Under the pieces are notes generated by a model. The model saw only the letters and a program-made list of their open reading frames with translations, did not search any database and was not told where the DNA came from. Position numbers and translations under genes: made by a program. A DNA stretch of 64,000 nt. Origin: Paludibacteraceae bacterium. Lineage in GTDB: Bacteria > Bacteroidota > Bacteroidia > Bacteroidales > Paludibacteraceae. The DNA is taken from positions 62,001 to 126,000 of the forward strand of contig JAFVBR010000034.1 of NCBI GenBank assembly GCA_017479885.1, read 5' to 3'. Of the stretch, positions 43,544 through 52,825 are shown one piece after another; positions within the stretch are counted from its first letter, which is position 1, and the number at the start of each line of letters is the position of its first letter.

Positions 43544-43984
43544 TTATTTTTCCGAAAAAACATCAGTGTTGCCGGTTCTGTCCTGCATTATTTCCTGCAG
43601 AGGAATCATTACAAAGTCACGCTCATGCATAAGAGGGTGGGGAATCTTTAACTCGGGTATGTCGATGCGCAGGTTGTCATACAGCAGAATGTCGATGTCG
43701 ATTATTCGGTCTGAATAGTGCCCGTTTTCAGACTTGTGTGTTCTGCCCATCTGTCGCTCTATCTGCTGTGTGGCATGCAAGAGTTCGATGGGAGAGAACT
43801 CTGTTTCAACGGCAACAACGATGTTGACGAACGAGTTAGGCGAGGAGAATCCCCAGGGAGCAGAATAGTAGAAAGAAGATTTGCGGAGTACATCACCCAC
43901 CTGCTCCTGAATGAGTGCGACTGCGCGGAGGAGGTTGTGCTCTTTGTCAAAGAGGTTGCTTCCGAGGGAAAGGTATGAGAGCAT
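43544..43984 (-). CDS. folK: 6-hydroxymethyl-7,8-dihydropterin pyrophosphokinase
   Basis: A 146-residue folate-synthesis enzyme that transfers pyrophosphate from ATP to the pterin alcohol. MLSYLSLGSNLFDKEHNLL opens the fold. The signature near residues 90-105 is DRIIDIDILLYDN, with IPHPLMHERDFVMIPL after it. Full length. Preceded by an 11-bp repeat array between cvpA and this gene. Confidence 0.93.
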   Translation of the reverse strand: MLSYLSLGSNLFDKEHNLLRAVALIQEQVGDVLRKSSFYYSAPWGFSSPNSFVNIVVAVETEFSPIELLHATQQIERQMGRTHKSENGHYSDRIIDIDILLYDNLRIDIPELKIPHPLMHERDFVMIPLQEIMQDRTGNTDVFSEK

Positions 43985-43995
43985 GACGTGATTTT

Positions 43996-44050
43996 GAAAG
44001 TACGGTGATACTACGGTGATACTACGGTGATACTACGGTGATAGTACGGT
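43996..44050. repeat. 11-bp tandem array between cvpA and folK
   Basis: Five units in register: GAAAGTACGGT, GATACTACGGT three times, GATAGTACGGT. Then GGTGTGAGT and the cvpA stop (44060-44062). It has the same sequence, orientation and gene-end position as the array at 18664-18707. Confidence 0.88.
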
Positions 44051-44059
44051 GGTGTGAGT

Positions 44060-44569
44060 TCAGAGTTGCTGCTGTTCTTGTGAGGATTTGATGTTCTGTA
44101 CTGTATCCCAAGCAACGGAAGCGATTTTCCTTACGGGTTCGTAGGCGACAGAGTTTTCTTTAACCTCCTGAGGAATGAAGTTGAAATAATTATCGAGTAA
44201 AGCGGCACCATTGAGCAGAACAGATACAATAAGTGCCCATTTGGCAGCTCCGAACACAGCTCCGAGCAGTCTGTTGAGCCAACCGAGTGAGATGGCTGCC
44301 AGCAGTTTGCCTACGATTTTGCCTACAAGATGCATAATGAGTGCAACGGTGAAGAAGATAATCAAATAGGCGCATACTTGGCATATTTGCTCCTGCCATG
44401 CACTATATTCCATGAGCATTGTGGCGGCTTGTGGAGCAAACAATTTCGCACAGATAACAGCAACAATTATAGCCACTATGGCTGTGAGTTCTTCCACCAG
44501 TCCGCGAAAGATACCGCGGATGAGTCCGTAGAGCACCGGTGCGAGTAATATAATGTCAAGCAGATTCAT
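44060..44569 (-). CDS. CvpA-family membrane protein
   Basis: A protein of about 169 residues with four helices (MNLLDIILLAPVLYGLIRGI; LTAIVAIIVAVICAKLFA; YLIIFFTVALIMHLVGKIVG; LLGAVFGAAKWALIVSVLLN). The family was named for colicin V production and is linked to envelope stress. I prefer ATG 44569 to the upstream ATG at 44611, which lies across a terminator hairpin. Confidence 0.85.
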   Translation of the reverse strand: MNLLDIILLAPVLYGLIRGIFRGLVEELTAIVAIIVAVICAKLFAPQAATMLMEYSAWQEQICQVCAYLIIFFTVALIMHLVGKIVGKLLAAISLGWLNRLLGAVFGAAKWALIVSVLLNGAALLDNYFNFIPQEVKENSVAYEPVRKIASVAWDTVQNIKSSQEQQQL

Positions 44570-44581
44570 GTCTATAATATG

Positions 44582-44619
44582 AAAAATGAGTGTACCTGAA
44601 CATGGGCACACTCATTTTC
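44582..44619 (-). terminator. Terminator after the DUF5689 lipoprotein gene
   Basis: GAAAAATGAGTGT (44581-44593) pairs with ACACTCATTTTC (44608-44619). Read on the minus strand it ends in a T run. It separates the lipoprotein gene from cvpA. Confidence 0.75.
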
Positions 44620-44631
44620 CGCCATTGTCAG

Positions 44632-45774
44632 TTATTCGGCTTTAGTGCCGTATTCTACCGGTTCCCAAAAATCCACGCCATTGTAGAGTGTGATGTCGCT
44701 GATGTCACGCGGAGTAACAGACCATGTCTTCCATGTGGCTGAGTATGCTCCATTGTCCATGTAGAATCCAAGAATGCCTTTTATATCACCCTTATATTCT
44801 TCATCTGGCAAAAACATGTGTGAATACTTGGCATATTCCGATGTGGACACCATGAAGTTCAGAGTACCATTGTTGACTACGCGCGATTGCGGATAGCCAA
44901 CATTGCCTGTAGTTGGACCGAAGACGTTGGCATTACCATCGGTTTCAGGATTGCCTGTCGTGCATTTCTCACATTTTCCTTGAGTGGTAGCATATTCGCC
45001 TGTGAAGTGGACTCCGGATATTTTGACCAACTTTCCGTCCCACTCGCGTGCTGTCTCAAGGTCGATGAGCGACTTGCCATAGCCTTCGTTCTTGTCGGTA
45101 GAGGAGGTCACTAATTTACTGAGGTCTATCTCTTCGTAGTATAACCTATCGATGTCCGGCATACCGATACGCGTGATTGCAGCTCTTGCTTTTGCTGCGG
45201 GGATGCGTCCAGGAGCCCATCCCACCTTTTCATCGTAGTGGCTGGCATTGAGATTGTTGTTGAACGAAGGAACGCATAGTTGCGGCTGATTGGCATAGCG
45301 ACCAATGCAGAGTCCGTTGACGCGAATCAGCACTTCTTGTCCCATTGCATACATGCCGGAGGAGTTACCCATATCAATAGATACTCTCAAGGCGTGTTGC
45401 CGACCATTCACTAATTGCTGAATGACCATAGCTTTGTAGAAATTGCCTCCGGCATCGTCGGTAGTGATGCGTCCACGGATATAGATTCCTTTTCCTGCAG
45501 AAGGTATGGTGTCGATAGAGAAGAGATAGTTGTCGCCGATTTTGGCGCGATAGCGTACATAGTCGTAGTCGCCTTCTTCTGTCATGTAGTCGGCAACAAA
45601 TTGGTTGAGTCCGCCGTTGTCGGCATCGTAGAGAATGTAACCTTCTGGCTCTGCCTGAAGCATCTCCATAACTTGCTCCTCGCTGAGAAACATTTGTTCC
45701 GGTTCAACCGCTTTCGGTTGGCATGCTGCCAATACAAGGCAAGCCATTGATAGTATGATAAGATTGTTTTTCAT
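44632..45774 (-). CDS. DUF5689 OB-fold lipoprotein
   Basis: A 380-residue lipoprotein with lipobox MACLVLAAC (Cys18). Residues about 60-250 hold an OB-fold-like DUF5689 domain (SIDTIPSAGKGIYIRGRITT). Such proteins are commonly coded just after a TonB receptor in Bacteroidota, as here (28 bp downstream of it). They probably cover the receptor or bind the ligand at the surface. No enzyme motif is seen. Confidence 0.8.
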   Translation of the reverse strand: MKNNLIILSMACLVLAACQPKAVEPEQMFLSEEQVMEMLQAEPEGYILYDADNGGLNQFVADYMTEEGDYDYVRYRAKIGDNYLFSIDTIPSAGKGIYIRGRITTDDAGGNFYKAMVIQQLVNGRQHALRVSIDMGNSSGMYAMGQEVLIRVNGLCIGRYANQPQLCVPSFNNNLNASHYDEKVGWAPGRIPAAKARAAITRIGMPDIDRLYYEEIDLSKLVTSSTDKNEGYGKSLIDLETAREWDGKLVKISGVHFTGEYATTQGKCEKCTTGNPETDGNANVFGPTTGNVGYPQSRVVNNGTLNFMVSTSEYAKYSHMFLPDEEYKGDIKGILGFYMDNGAYSATWKTWSVTPRDISDITLYNGVDFWEPVEYGTKAE

Positions 45775-45802
45775 ATTGTTATCTGTTAAGTGGTTGAATA
45801 TC

Positions 45803-48800
45803 TTAGAATTTGTAAGTTACGTTAAGGAAGAAGTTCACTCCGTAAGCGTAGTAGTACTTCGACGGGAATTTCCACACGTTTGGTGTGAGGGTGGAGTTCT
45901 TTGTATTGTCAGTCTCACCCTGAACACTTTGCCGCGGCAGACGGGCCTGCTGATAGCCGCCTGTCTTCATGTGTGTGTTGTTGGTGACGTTGCTAACTGA
46001 AAGATTGATACTCAATGACTGGCGCTTGGGCAGATAAATCAGTTTGCCTACCGATACGTCAATCATAAAACGATTCCATACTTTAGAGTCAACAAGCGAC
46101 TCTTGGTCGGACAGTATGTTGAACGGGTAAATGAGTTGCGGAGTACCGTATGCATCTGTTACCGTGTTTCCGTCTGCATCGGTCTTGATGGCAGAGATGG
46201 TGTTGTCGTGGTCAATATGTACATTGGTATAGTTGCCGTTGACAGTAGAGCCGTCAGCACGCACGCCTGTGTACAGACCCTTCATGCGGCGCGAGGGAGC
46301 ATAGTCGAGCCAGTTCCAGTCGAAGTAGGAAACGGTAATATCGGCGAACCACATCTTGGGGTGGAAGAACGACAGTTTGAGCGATGCATTGAGTTGCGGA
46401 CCTGCTGCCACTTTCAAGCCTTTGATGAGCACTGAGTCGCCAAGTTCGTAGAGAGGACCGTTGATGTTTTCTGCAAGCGACATGCCGTTTTCTGCCGAAG
46501 TGATGGAGTAGGCATTCGATGTGTAGCGGTAGTCGGCTATGGCAAGCATGGGAGTGAGGGTGAAATAGGTGCCGAGTTTGAATGCTGCTGCTGCCTCTAT
46601 ACCCATGTGACGGCGGTTGATACCTGTAAGTGATTGGTTGACAAAAGTGCGAGCCTCATCATCGTAGTATCCGTTGAGCTCGGATCCGTTCCAGAACTGT
46701 GTGAAGTAGCCGGTGATACGACCGCGCACAACGGGGAAGTTGAATTCGTAGGTAATGTCTCCGCCTGCCACTTTCTGCGATGCAGCATAGAAGTCTTGCA
46801 GACTCTTTGCCTGAAGATGTTTGTACATGGGGTCAATCACGCGGTCGTGCACACGCGGAGATATATATGCATCGCGCGCGAGAGGAGCGGATGTCTCTGC
46901 AATCACATTCAGTTTCAGGCGGTTCCTACCGTTGATCTTGTAAGTAAGTCCTGCCTTGAACGACGGGTCAACAAAGTCGAAGCGTGTGCCCTGCATTGTG
47001 CGGTAGCCGTTGTTCATGATGGCGTTGTATTGAGGACCAAGATACTGCCACTGTGCATAAGCGTTGTCGCTGTGAAGTGTTGCCAGATACCAGGCACGAC
47101 CGTTAATCATACTGCTTGTTCGCTGCATTCCGGTGTAGGTGAGTTGCAGTGCATAGTAGAAGTCGATGTCGTTGTAGTTCCACTCGTTCTGCACCCACGC
47201 TTTGGCACTGGTCATGTTGATGCGGTAGTCGTAGCCGAAGCGGTCGCCTTTCTTTACAATGCGCTCTTCATCGGTGAGGTTGATGTCATTTTGTTTCACT
47301 TTCTCAATCTCAGCCTGGGTCATACCGATATTGACAGCCAGGTCTTTGATGTCGCGCTCTGCAAATGGGTCAACATCAAGCCATTGTGTACCGCCCAACA
47401 GGTCGTCAACTGTCTTGTAGTGCAAACCCTGCGAAAGTTTGGCTTCCAAGCCTGCGGTAATCTTCAGGTGGTCATACTCGCTGTTCTGGTAGTTGATGTT
47501 GAGCATGCCTTCCTGAATGTCGTTGTGGCGGCGCTCCAGCATATATTTCGACGAACGGAGAGGATTGTTCTCTTCGTTCTTGTCGTATGCGTAGTTGGCG
47601 GCATAGATGTTGTCCCAGTTGATTTGCGTGGTGTTGTTGTCGCGCGAAGTCCATGCATCGGTCATATTCTTATAGGTGGTCTGGTCAACCGAAGGCCCTA
47701 TCCAACGGGCATCGTAGTATTTGCCGTCTTCGCCTGTGTAGCTATTGTAATTGTCAAGGAAATACTTATTGCCCAGATCTCTTCCGGAACCGTCTTTCGT
47801 AATAAACTCGCCGTTGATACCTATCTGACCGTCCCAGAGGAAAGAGGGTAGGTTACGGTAGTAGTCGGGACGCGGGTCAGGAGCGTTGTAGAAGGTGAGT
47901 GCAGAGTTGCTGTAGAGGCTGTAATGGTAGCCCAAACCAGCCTTAAAAGTCTGGTTCTCGCTTATCTTCCAGTCGTATGAGAGAATGGCAGTCGGATCGA
48001 AAGCCTTGACGATACGTGAGTTGCGGACTTTGCCGTTTTGATAGCCCCAGTATGGGTTGTAGTTGATGGAACCTGTCAGGTTGTAAACTTCTTGCGTAAC
48101 GGCAGCGTTCTGCGCGCGCTCGGTGGGAGAACCGAAGGTAACGAAACTCAGCGAATGGTTGTCACCTATATTCTTCTGTGCGGAGAAGAAATAGCCGAGC
48201 GAGTTGTATTTGATACCTTCTCCTATTATGCCTTTGTGGTCTATGTATGGCGAATAGCGCCATGCAACCGACCCTACGAACGCCCAACCGCTCGGCAGCA
48301 GACCTGATGCGTAAGTAAGGAACGCTCTGCCTTTGTAGTTGCGATTGGTGCCGCTCAGACCTGCTTTGAAACCTTGCGCATAGCGCGTTGCATCCATCAT
48401 TATGTTGGTGGATTTGCCAAGGCTGCCGTAGGTGTATCCGTTTGCCTCCAGCCCGTTCACTTCGTCTTTGTTGCGGCTTGCATCGTTCAGACCGCCAATC
48501 ATGGAGAAGTTGAAGTTGCCTCGCTCCTGAGTGTTAAAGTTGATGCCGTTGATGTAGGTCTGCTCATATTGCTGCTCATAGCCGCGCTGACGATAGCGCA
48601 CTGTAGACCATGCATATCCGGTCGCAGAATTGAATACATCGGTTGAGGCGTTGCTACCCGATGAAGTAGATTGCGAACGACCCTCATCGTCATTGAGTTC
48701 GAGGTCGGAAAGTTGGAGTACCACTTCGTCCTCCATCTCGCGCTGTATATCAGTCTGCAGAGCTATTGTGCCCATGTCATTCGACTGATCCGCTTTGAGT

Positions 48801-49054
48801 TGAATGAGACGAACGGCGGTAAAGTAGCCTGCCGCTTCTATCAGTACTTCTTCATCCATCGCTTCAAGATAGATGAGGGCAAACTCACCACTACTGTTCG
48901 TGGTGGTTGAGATGTTCTGATTCGCAAGCGTTATCTTTGCTCCTGGGACAGGGGAGTTGTTTTCGTCAGTTACAACCACTCCTTTCAACGATGTTTGAGC
49001 AAACAATGCAAAGCAAAAAATGCCTGCTAACAGTGTAGTAATTAATCTACGCAT
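45803..49054 (-). CDS. TonB-dependent outer-membrane receptor
   Basis: A 1083-residue porin-like transporter. The signal peptide is residues 1-20. A carboxypeptidase-like domain follows (SLKGVVVTDENNSPVPGAKI). A plug-like region starts near residue 130 and a long beta-barrel ends YAYGVNFFLNVTYKF. Uptake is driven by TonB. There is no SusD partner; the DUF5689 lipoprotein gene is its only neighbour, so the substrate may not be a glycan. Ligand unknown. Confidence 0.88.
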   Translation of the reverse strand: MRRLITTLLAGIFCFALFAQTSLKGVVVTDENNSPVPGAKITLANQNISTTTNSSGEFALIYLEAMDEEVLIEAAGYFTAVRLIQLKADQSNDMGTIALQTDIQREMEDEVVLQLSDLELNDDEGRSQSTSSGSNASTDVFNSATGYAWSTVRYRQRGYEQQYEQTYINGINFNTQERGNFNFSMIGGLNDASRNKDEVNGLEANGYTYGSLGKSTNIMMDATRYAQGFKAGLSGTNRNYKGRAFLTYASGLLPSGWAFVGSVAWRYSPYIDHKGIIGEGIKYNSLGYFFSAQKNIGDNHSLSFVTFGSPTERAQNAAVTQEVYNLTGSINYNPYWGYQNGKVRNSRIVKAFDPTAILSYDWKISENQTFKAGLGYHYSLYSNSALTFYNAPDPRPDYYRNLPSFLWDGQIGINGEFITKDGSGRDLGNKYFLDNYNSYTGEDGKYYDARWIGPSVDQTTYKNMTDAWTSRDNNTTQINWDNIYAANYAYDKNEENNPLRSSKYMLERRHNDIQEGMLNINYQNSEYDHLKITAGLEAKLSQGLHYKTVDDLLGGTQWLDVDPFAERDIKDLAVNIGMTQAEIEKVKQNDINLTDEERIVKKGDRFGYDYRINMTSAKAWVQNEWNYNDIDFYYALQLTYTGMQRTSSMINGRAWYLATLHSDNAYAQWQYLGPQYNAIMNNGYRTMQGTRFDFVDPSFKAGLTYKINGRNRLKLNVIAETSAPLARDAYISPRVHDRVIDPMYKHLQAKSLQDFYAASQKVAGGDITYEFNFPVVRGRITGYFTQFWNGSELNGYYDDEARTFVNQSLTGINRRHMGIEAAAAFKLGTYFTLTPMLAIADYRYTSNAYSITSAENGMSLAENINGPLYELGDSVLIKGLKVAAGPQLNASLKLSFFHPKMWFADITVSYFDWNWLDYAPSRRMKGLYTGVRADGSTVNGNYTNVHIDHDNTISAIKTDADGNTVTDAYGTPQLIYPFNILSDQESLVDSKVWNRFMIDVSVGKLIYLPKRQSLSINLSVSNVTNNTHMKTGGYQQARLPRQSVQGETDNTKNSTLTPNVWKFPSKYYYAYGVNFFLNVTYKF

Positions 49055-49133
49055 GTTGTAATGTGTTTTTGTTAGTATGAAAAATGAATTATTGGCTAAG
49101 TAAAAAATGCAGTTGCGATTATTCTTTGTAAGA

Positions 49134-50531
49134 TTAGAATTCGGCTGATTTCGGTGTACGCGGGAAAGGAATCACGTCACGTATGTTCTGCATGCCTGTA
49201 ACGAACAGCATGAGGCGCTCAAAGCCCAGACCGAAACCTGCATGTGGAGCTGAGCCGTAGCGGCGTGTGTCCAGATACCACCACATGTCTTTCATCGGTA
49301 TTTGGCGGCGCTCTATCTCTGCCATCAGTTTGTCGTAGTCCTCTTCACGAACCGAGCCGCCGATAATCTCGCCTATGGCGGGGAACAGCACATCAGTGCC
49401 CTGAACGGTCTTGTTGTCCTCGTTGAGCTTCATGTAGAACGCTTTTATCTCTTTCGGATAGTCGGTCATGATGACGGGCTTGCCGAAGTGCTCTTCCACT
49501 AAATAACGCTCATGCTCCGAAGCAAGGTCGTCACCCCAGTTGCAGGGGAACTCGAACTTTTTGCCGTTCTTTATTGCTTCTTGCAGGATATTGATGCCTT
49601 CTGTGTAGGGCAGGCGTACGAACTCTGTGTCGATGACGCTCTTCAGACGGTCTATCAGACCTTTGTCGAACATGTCGTTGAGGAACTGAAGGTCGTCATG
49701 GCAGTTGTCAAGAGCCCATTTGACACAGAACTTCAGGAAGTCTTCCTCAATGTCCATCAGTTCGTCTTTTTGTATGAATGCCACCTCAGGCTCTATCATC
49801 CAGAACTCTGCAAGGTGACGCGGAGTATTGCTGTTCTCTGCGCGGAATGTGGGGCCGAAGGTATATATCTTGCCCAGTGCCATTGCTCCCAATTCGCCTT
49901 CCAATTGTCCGCTCACTGTCAGGGCGGCCATCTTGCCGAAGAAATCGTCAGAGTAGTCTATCTGCCCGTTTTCGTCTTTCTTCAGGTTGTAGAGGTTCTT
50001 GGTAGTAACCTGAAACATTTGGCCAGCTCCCTCGCAGTCGCTGGCGGTGATGAGAGGTGTGTGGAAATAGAAGTAGCCGTGTTGGTGGAAATAGGTGTGG
50101 ATGGCAATAGCCATATTGTGGCGTATGCGGAGAATGGCACCGAAAGTGTTGGTGCGCGGGCGCAAGTGTGCTATCTCACGTAGGTACTCCATGGTGTGAC
50201 CTTTCTTCTGAAGAGGGTAGGTGTTGGGGTCAGCCGTGCCGTAAACCTCAATCTCCGTTGCCTGTATCTCCACGGTTTGCCCTTTGCCCATCGACTCAAC
50301 GAGAGTACCTGTTGCAGATATACAAGAACCTGTTGTCACAGGTTGAAGGTCTGATTCGGGTATCTTCTCGAAGTCAACAACTATCTGTATGTTCTTTATG
50401 GTGGAGCCGTCGTTGAGCGCTATGAAACTGACATTCTTGTTCCCACGACGGCTGCGAACCCAGCCTTTTACGTTGATTTGCTTGCCGTACTCTGTGCTTT
50501 GCAAAGCATCTTTTATTTCTGTGCGTTTCAT
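49134..50531 (-). CDS. asnS: Asparaginyl-tRNA synthetase
   Basis: A 465-residue class IIb synthetase. An OB-fold anticodon-binding domain ([20 protein letters not shown]) comes first. Motif 2 is [20 protein letters not shown] and motif 3 is [13 protein letters not shown]. Promoter at 50561-50591. Full length. Confidence 0.97.
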   Translation of the reverse strand: MKRTEIKDALQSTEYGKQINVKGWVRSRRGNKNVSFIALNDGSTIKNIQIVVDFEKIPESDLQPVTTGSCISATGTLVESMGKGQTVEIQATEIEVYGTADPNTYPLQKKGHTMEYLREIAHLRPRTNTFGAILRIRHNMAIAIHTYFHQHGYFYFHTPLITASDCEGAGQMFQVTTKNLYNLKKDENGQIDYSDDFFGKMAALTVSGQLEGELGAMALGKIYTFGPTFRAENSNTPRHLAEFWMIEPEVAFIQKDELMDIEEDFLKFCVKWALDNCHDDLQFLNDMFDKGLIDRLKSVIDTEFVRLPYTEGINILQEAIKNGKKFEFPCNWGDDLASEHERYLVEEHFGKPVIMTDYPKEIKAFYMKLNEDNKTVQGTDVLFPAIGEIIGGSVREEDYDKLMAEIERRQIPMKDMWWYLDTRRYGSAPHAGFGLGFERLMLFVTGMQNIRDVIPFPRTPKSAEF

Positions 50532-50560
50532 TATAATGATATAGTATTGTTAATTTGGCG

Positions 50561-50591
50561 CAAAGTTACGAAATAAATATTACACGTGCAA
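50561..50591 (-). promoter_or_regulatory. Promoter of asnS
   Basis: On the minus strand, TAACTTTG (50568-50561) and TTG (50591-50589) are 20 bp apart. Confidence 0.7.
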
Positions 50592-50629
50592 CAAATATGT
50601 TTTTGTATATGTTTTTTTTGTTTGAAATT

Positions 50630-50659
50630 TTGCAGAATGAAAATTAGGTTGTATCTTTG
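50630..50659 (+). promoter_or_regulatory. Promoter of tRNA-Ala
   Basis: TTG at 50630-50632 and TATCTTTG at 50652-50659, 19 bp apart, just upstream of the tRNA gene. Confidence 0.75.
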
Positions 50660-50682
50660 CAGCCGAATTCGAAATGATACTT

Positions 50683-50755
50683 GGGGCGTTAGCTCATCTG
50701 GTAGAGCGCAACACTGGCAGTGTTGAGGTAAGGAGTTCGAGTCTCCTACGCTCCA
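50683..50755 (+). tRNA. tRNA-Ala (anticodon GGC)
   Basis: Cloverleaf with acceptor GGGGCGT/ACGCTCC, including the G3-U70 pair that marks alanine. D-arm AGCTCATCTGGTAGAGC, anticodon arm CAACA-CTGGCAG-TGTTG, T-arm AGGAG-TTCGAGT-CTCCT. CCA is not encoded. Confidence 0.96.
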
Positions 50756-50757
50756 CA

Positions 50758-50796
50758 AACAAACATGGTGTGTCTGTTGCACGCCATGTTTGTTTT
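50758..50796 (+). terminator. Terminator after tRNA-Ala
   Basis: AACAAACATGG (50758-50768) pairs with CCATGTTTGTT (50784-50794), with an inner GTG/CAC pairing. TTTT follows. Confidence 0.8.
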
Positions 50797-50804
50797 ATTA
50801 ATGT

Positions 50805-50835
50805 TTGCATATATCAGAATATTGTTGTATCTTTG
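50805..50835 (+). promoter_or_regulatory. Promoter of the BIG_2 lipoprotein gene
   Basis: TTG at 50805-50807 and TATCTTTG at 50828-50835, 20 bp apart. The leader to 50999 is about 155 bases and contains a long hairpin. Confidence 0.7.
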
Positions 50836-50919
50836 CAGCACTTTATGAAGAATAATTGATATACCATGCGAATTGCCCCCCCCGTACATAAAATCAACAC
50901 ATTCGTATAATGTACCTCT

Positions 50920-50955
50920 GCAAGCAGTGTCCGTCAGCCGACGGATACTGCTTGC
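50920..50955 (+). repeat. 16-bp hairpin in the lipoprotein leader (GACGGA motif copy 3)
   Basis: GCAAGCAGTGTCCGTC pairs along its whole length (one G-T) with GACGGATACTGCTTGC around loop AGCC. The top of the stem matches the hairpins at 5926 and 39520. Confidence 0.7.
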
Positions 50956-50998
50956 TGTTATTATGATTCTATACTAACTCGTAAATGCATATTCTATT

Positions 50999-52378
50999 AT
51001 GAAGAAAATCTTTCTCTTTGCATTCGCAGCCATTGTATTAGTATTGGCTGCATGCTCGCCGTCAAACAACGAACTGACGGGTATCAGTCTTGACAAGACA
51101 AGTATTGAAATAGAGGTGGGTGGCACCTGTCATTTGCTTGTCATCTATGAGCCGGAAGATGCTGAAGACATTGCTCCCGGTGTCACATGGGAATCTTCCA
51201 GAGGTAGCGTCGCTACCGTCAGTGACGATGGCATGGTTACCGCAAAAGCATTAGGTAAAGCCACTATCACTGCCACATGCGGCAAGTTTTATGCCGAATG
51301 TAAGGTAGAGGTGGTCAAGAAAGCGTCTAATCCTGACAACCCCGACAATCCTGATAATCCAGACAATCCTGACAACCCGGACAATCCCGAGAACCCTGAG
51401 GATGTACCTTTTAGTGTTTCGCCTGCAATTATTTTGAGCGTGGGTGATCCATATTTTATTGATGTAATTACTGAAGATAATGCGCGGTGGAATGCCACAA
51501 CCTCCGTCTCGTGGCTGCAAGTTGTACCGGCAGAAGGTGTTGGCTCAAAGAAATTAGAAGTCCTGATAGAGTCTCCTGAAGATGATATCAGAGTAACCTC
51601 AGCCGAAATTACGTTCGTTTGCAACAAAAAGTCATACGTGGTCCCTGTCATGCGTTGGGGAAAGAAAGCAGTTTTTACTGTGAACAAATCATCCAAAAAA
51701 GTATTTTTCTCTCAAGGCAATCTGCAGTATCAGGCATCAACAGATACATGGCGTTTTGCGCAGAACCAGTATGATTTTATAGGTGAGGATAACAAGTATA
51801 TATCGTCTTTCTATAGCGGGTGGATTGACCTCTTCGGGTGGGGAACTGGTTACAATCCTACTATGGATACCAAAGATCCGTCTGAATACACAACTTTCGT
51901 TGATTGGGGGAGCAATCCCATTTCAAACGGAGGCAATAAGGCAGGTGTGTGGCGAACTATGACAATGGACGAATGGGAATATCTGCTTTCCGGCAGGACA
52001 AATGCAAACAAACTTTCCGGAAGTGCAACGGTTAATGGTGTAAAAGGCTGTATATTCTTGCCTGATGAATGGAAATTGCCGGGCGGTTCCGCATTCACTC
52101 CGAATACGCAAGATTGGACAACCAACACTTATACATCTTCTGATTGGGAAAAGATGGAGAAAGTTGGCGCAATCTTCTTGCCTGCTGCCGGCTATCGTTC
52201 AGGTACGAAACTGTATGGTCTCACCGATGAGTACCCCAGTAACTATTGGACATCCACTCCGCCCACTGAGCTTGTTTATGCATGGCCTCTCAATATAACG
52301 AAAACTGGAGCAAAGATGACAACTGCCCAACTATGTTATTTCGGGATGGCAGTACGACTTGTCAGATATTATAATTAG
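50999..52378 (+). CDS. Surface lipoprotein with BIG_2 and BACON-like domains
   Basis: A 459-residue lipoprotein with lipobox VLVLAAC (Cys19). Residues about 25-105 are a BIG_2 Ig-like domain (TGISLDKTSIEIEVGGTCHL). A linker of repeated Asn-Pro-Asp (residues about 111-135) is encoded by 9-bp repeats. A BACON-like domain follows (WNATTSVSWLQVVPAEG). The C-terminal 230 residues (VFFSQGNLQYQASTDTWRFA) match a module common in Bacteroidota surface proteins of unknown function. Repeat number in the linker may vary between strains. Confidence 0.75.
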   Translation: MKKIFLFAFAAIVLVLAACSPSNNELTGISLDKTSIEIEVGGTCHLLVIYEPEDAEDIAPGVTWESSRGSVATVSDDGMVTAKALGKATITATCGKFYAECKVEVVKKASNPDNPDNPDNPDNPDNPDNPENPEDVPFSVSPAIILSVGDPYFIDVITEDNARWNATTSVSWLQVVPAEGVGSKKLEVLIESPEDDIRVTSAEITFVCNKKSYVVPVMRWGKKAVFTVNKSSKKVFFSQGNLQYQASTDTWRFAQNQYDFIGEDNKYISSFYSGWIDLFGWGTGYNPTMDTKDPSEYTTFVDWGSNPISNGGNKAGVWRTMTMDEWEYLLSGRTNANKLSGSATVNGVKGCIFLPDEWKLPGGSAFTPNTQDWTTNTYTSSDWEKMEKVGAIFLPAAGYRSGTKLYGLTDEYPSNYWTSTPPTELVYAWPLNITKTGAKMTTAQLCYFGMAVRLVRYYN

Positions 52379-52432
52379 TAAGCCTCGTTAGAGATCTGAA
52401 TCAGTAAGCCTTTTGAGATTTATGTAATTAAA

Positions 52433-52462
52433 ACATCATGTCCCTTTCGGGGAATATGATGT
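52433..52462. terminator. Hairpin after the lipoprotein gene
   Basis: ACATCAT (52433-52439) pairs with ATGATGT (52456-52462), and CCC pairs with GGG inside. No T run follows, so its role as a terminator is uncertain. The rest of 52463-52720 shows no feature I can support. Confidence 0.45.
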
Positions 52463-52723
52463 GCCTTGTCTTTCGGGTATGATAATCTTCGTTTTAGTGA
52501 CTGATTGCTCTCAGAGTAATACCATTGTAATAGCATTATTCTTACTCTTCCTTGTCTCTGCCGATACACGCTGACGCTCTTCTTCCATGCATCGGATAGA
52601 GTAGAATAGGTATGGCAACCGGTATGCAACTATACTGCCATTTTCCCTATCCTTCAAAATGCAATTGATATGAATCGTAATATAAAGCAAAATAAAGGAT
52701 ATCAATAGATTGAAACATTGTTC

Positions 52724-52754
52724 TTGTGTAATTGTAAAAATATGTATAATTTTG
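52724..52754 (+). promoter_or_regulatory. Promoter of the SIR2-TIR/STAND operon
   Basis: TTG at 52724-52726 and TAATTTTG at 52747-52754, 20 bp apart. Transcription near 52761 rules out the earlier in-frame ATG at 52718 and supports ATG 52826. Confidence 0.65.
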
Positions 52755-52825
52755 TAGCGTCCTGTTGGAGCGCAGGCTTGCCTGCAGCAAATGCTACTTC
52801 TAACATTAAACATCAATCATTGTAT

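Noticed and set aside
46634..47851. 405-codon frame on the plus strand
   Set aside because: Antisense to the TonB receptor gene, with no domain or promoter.
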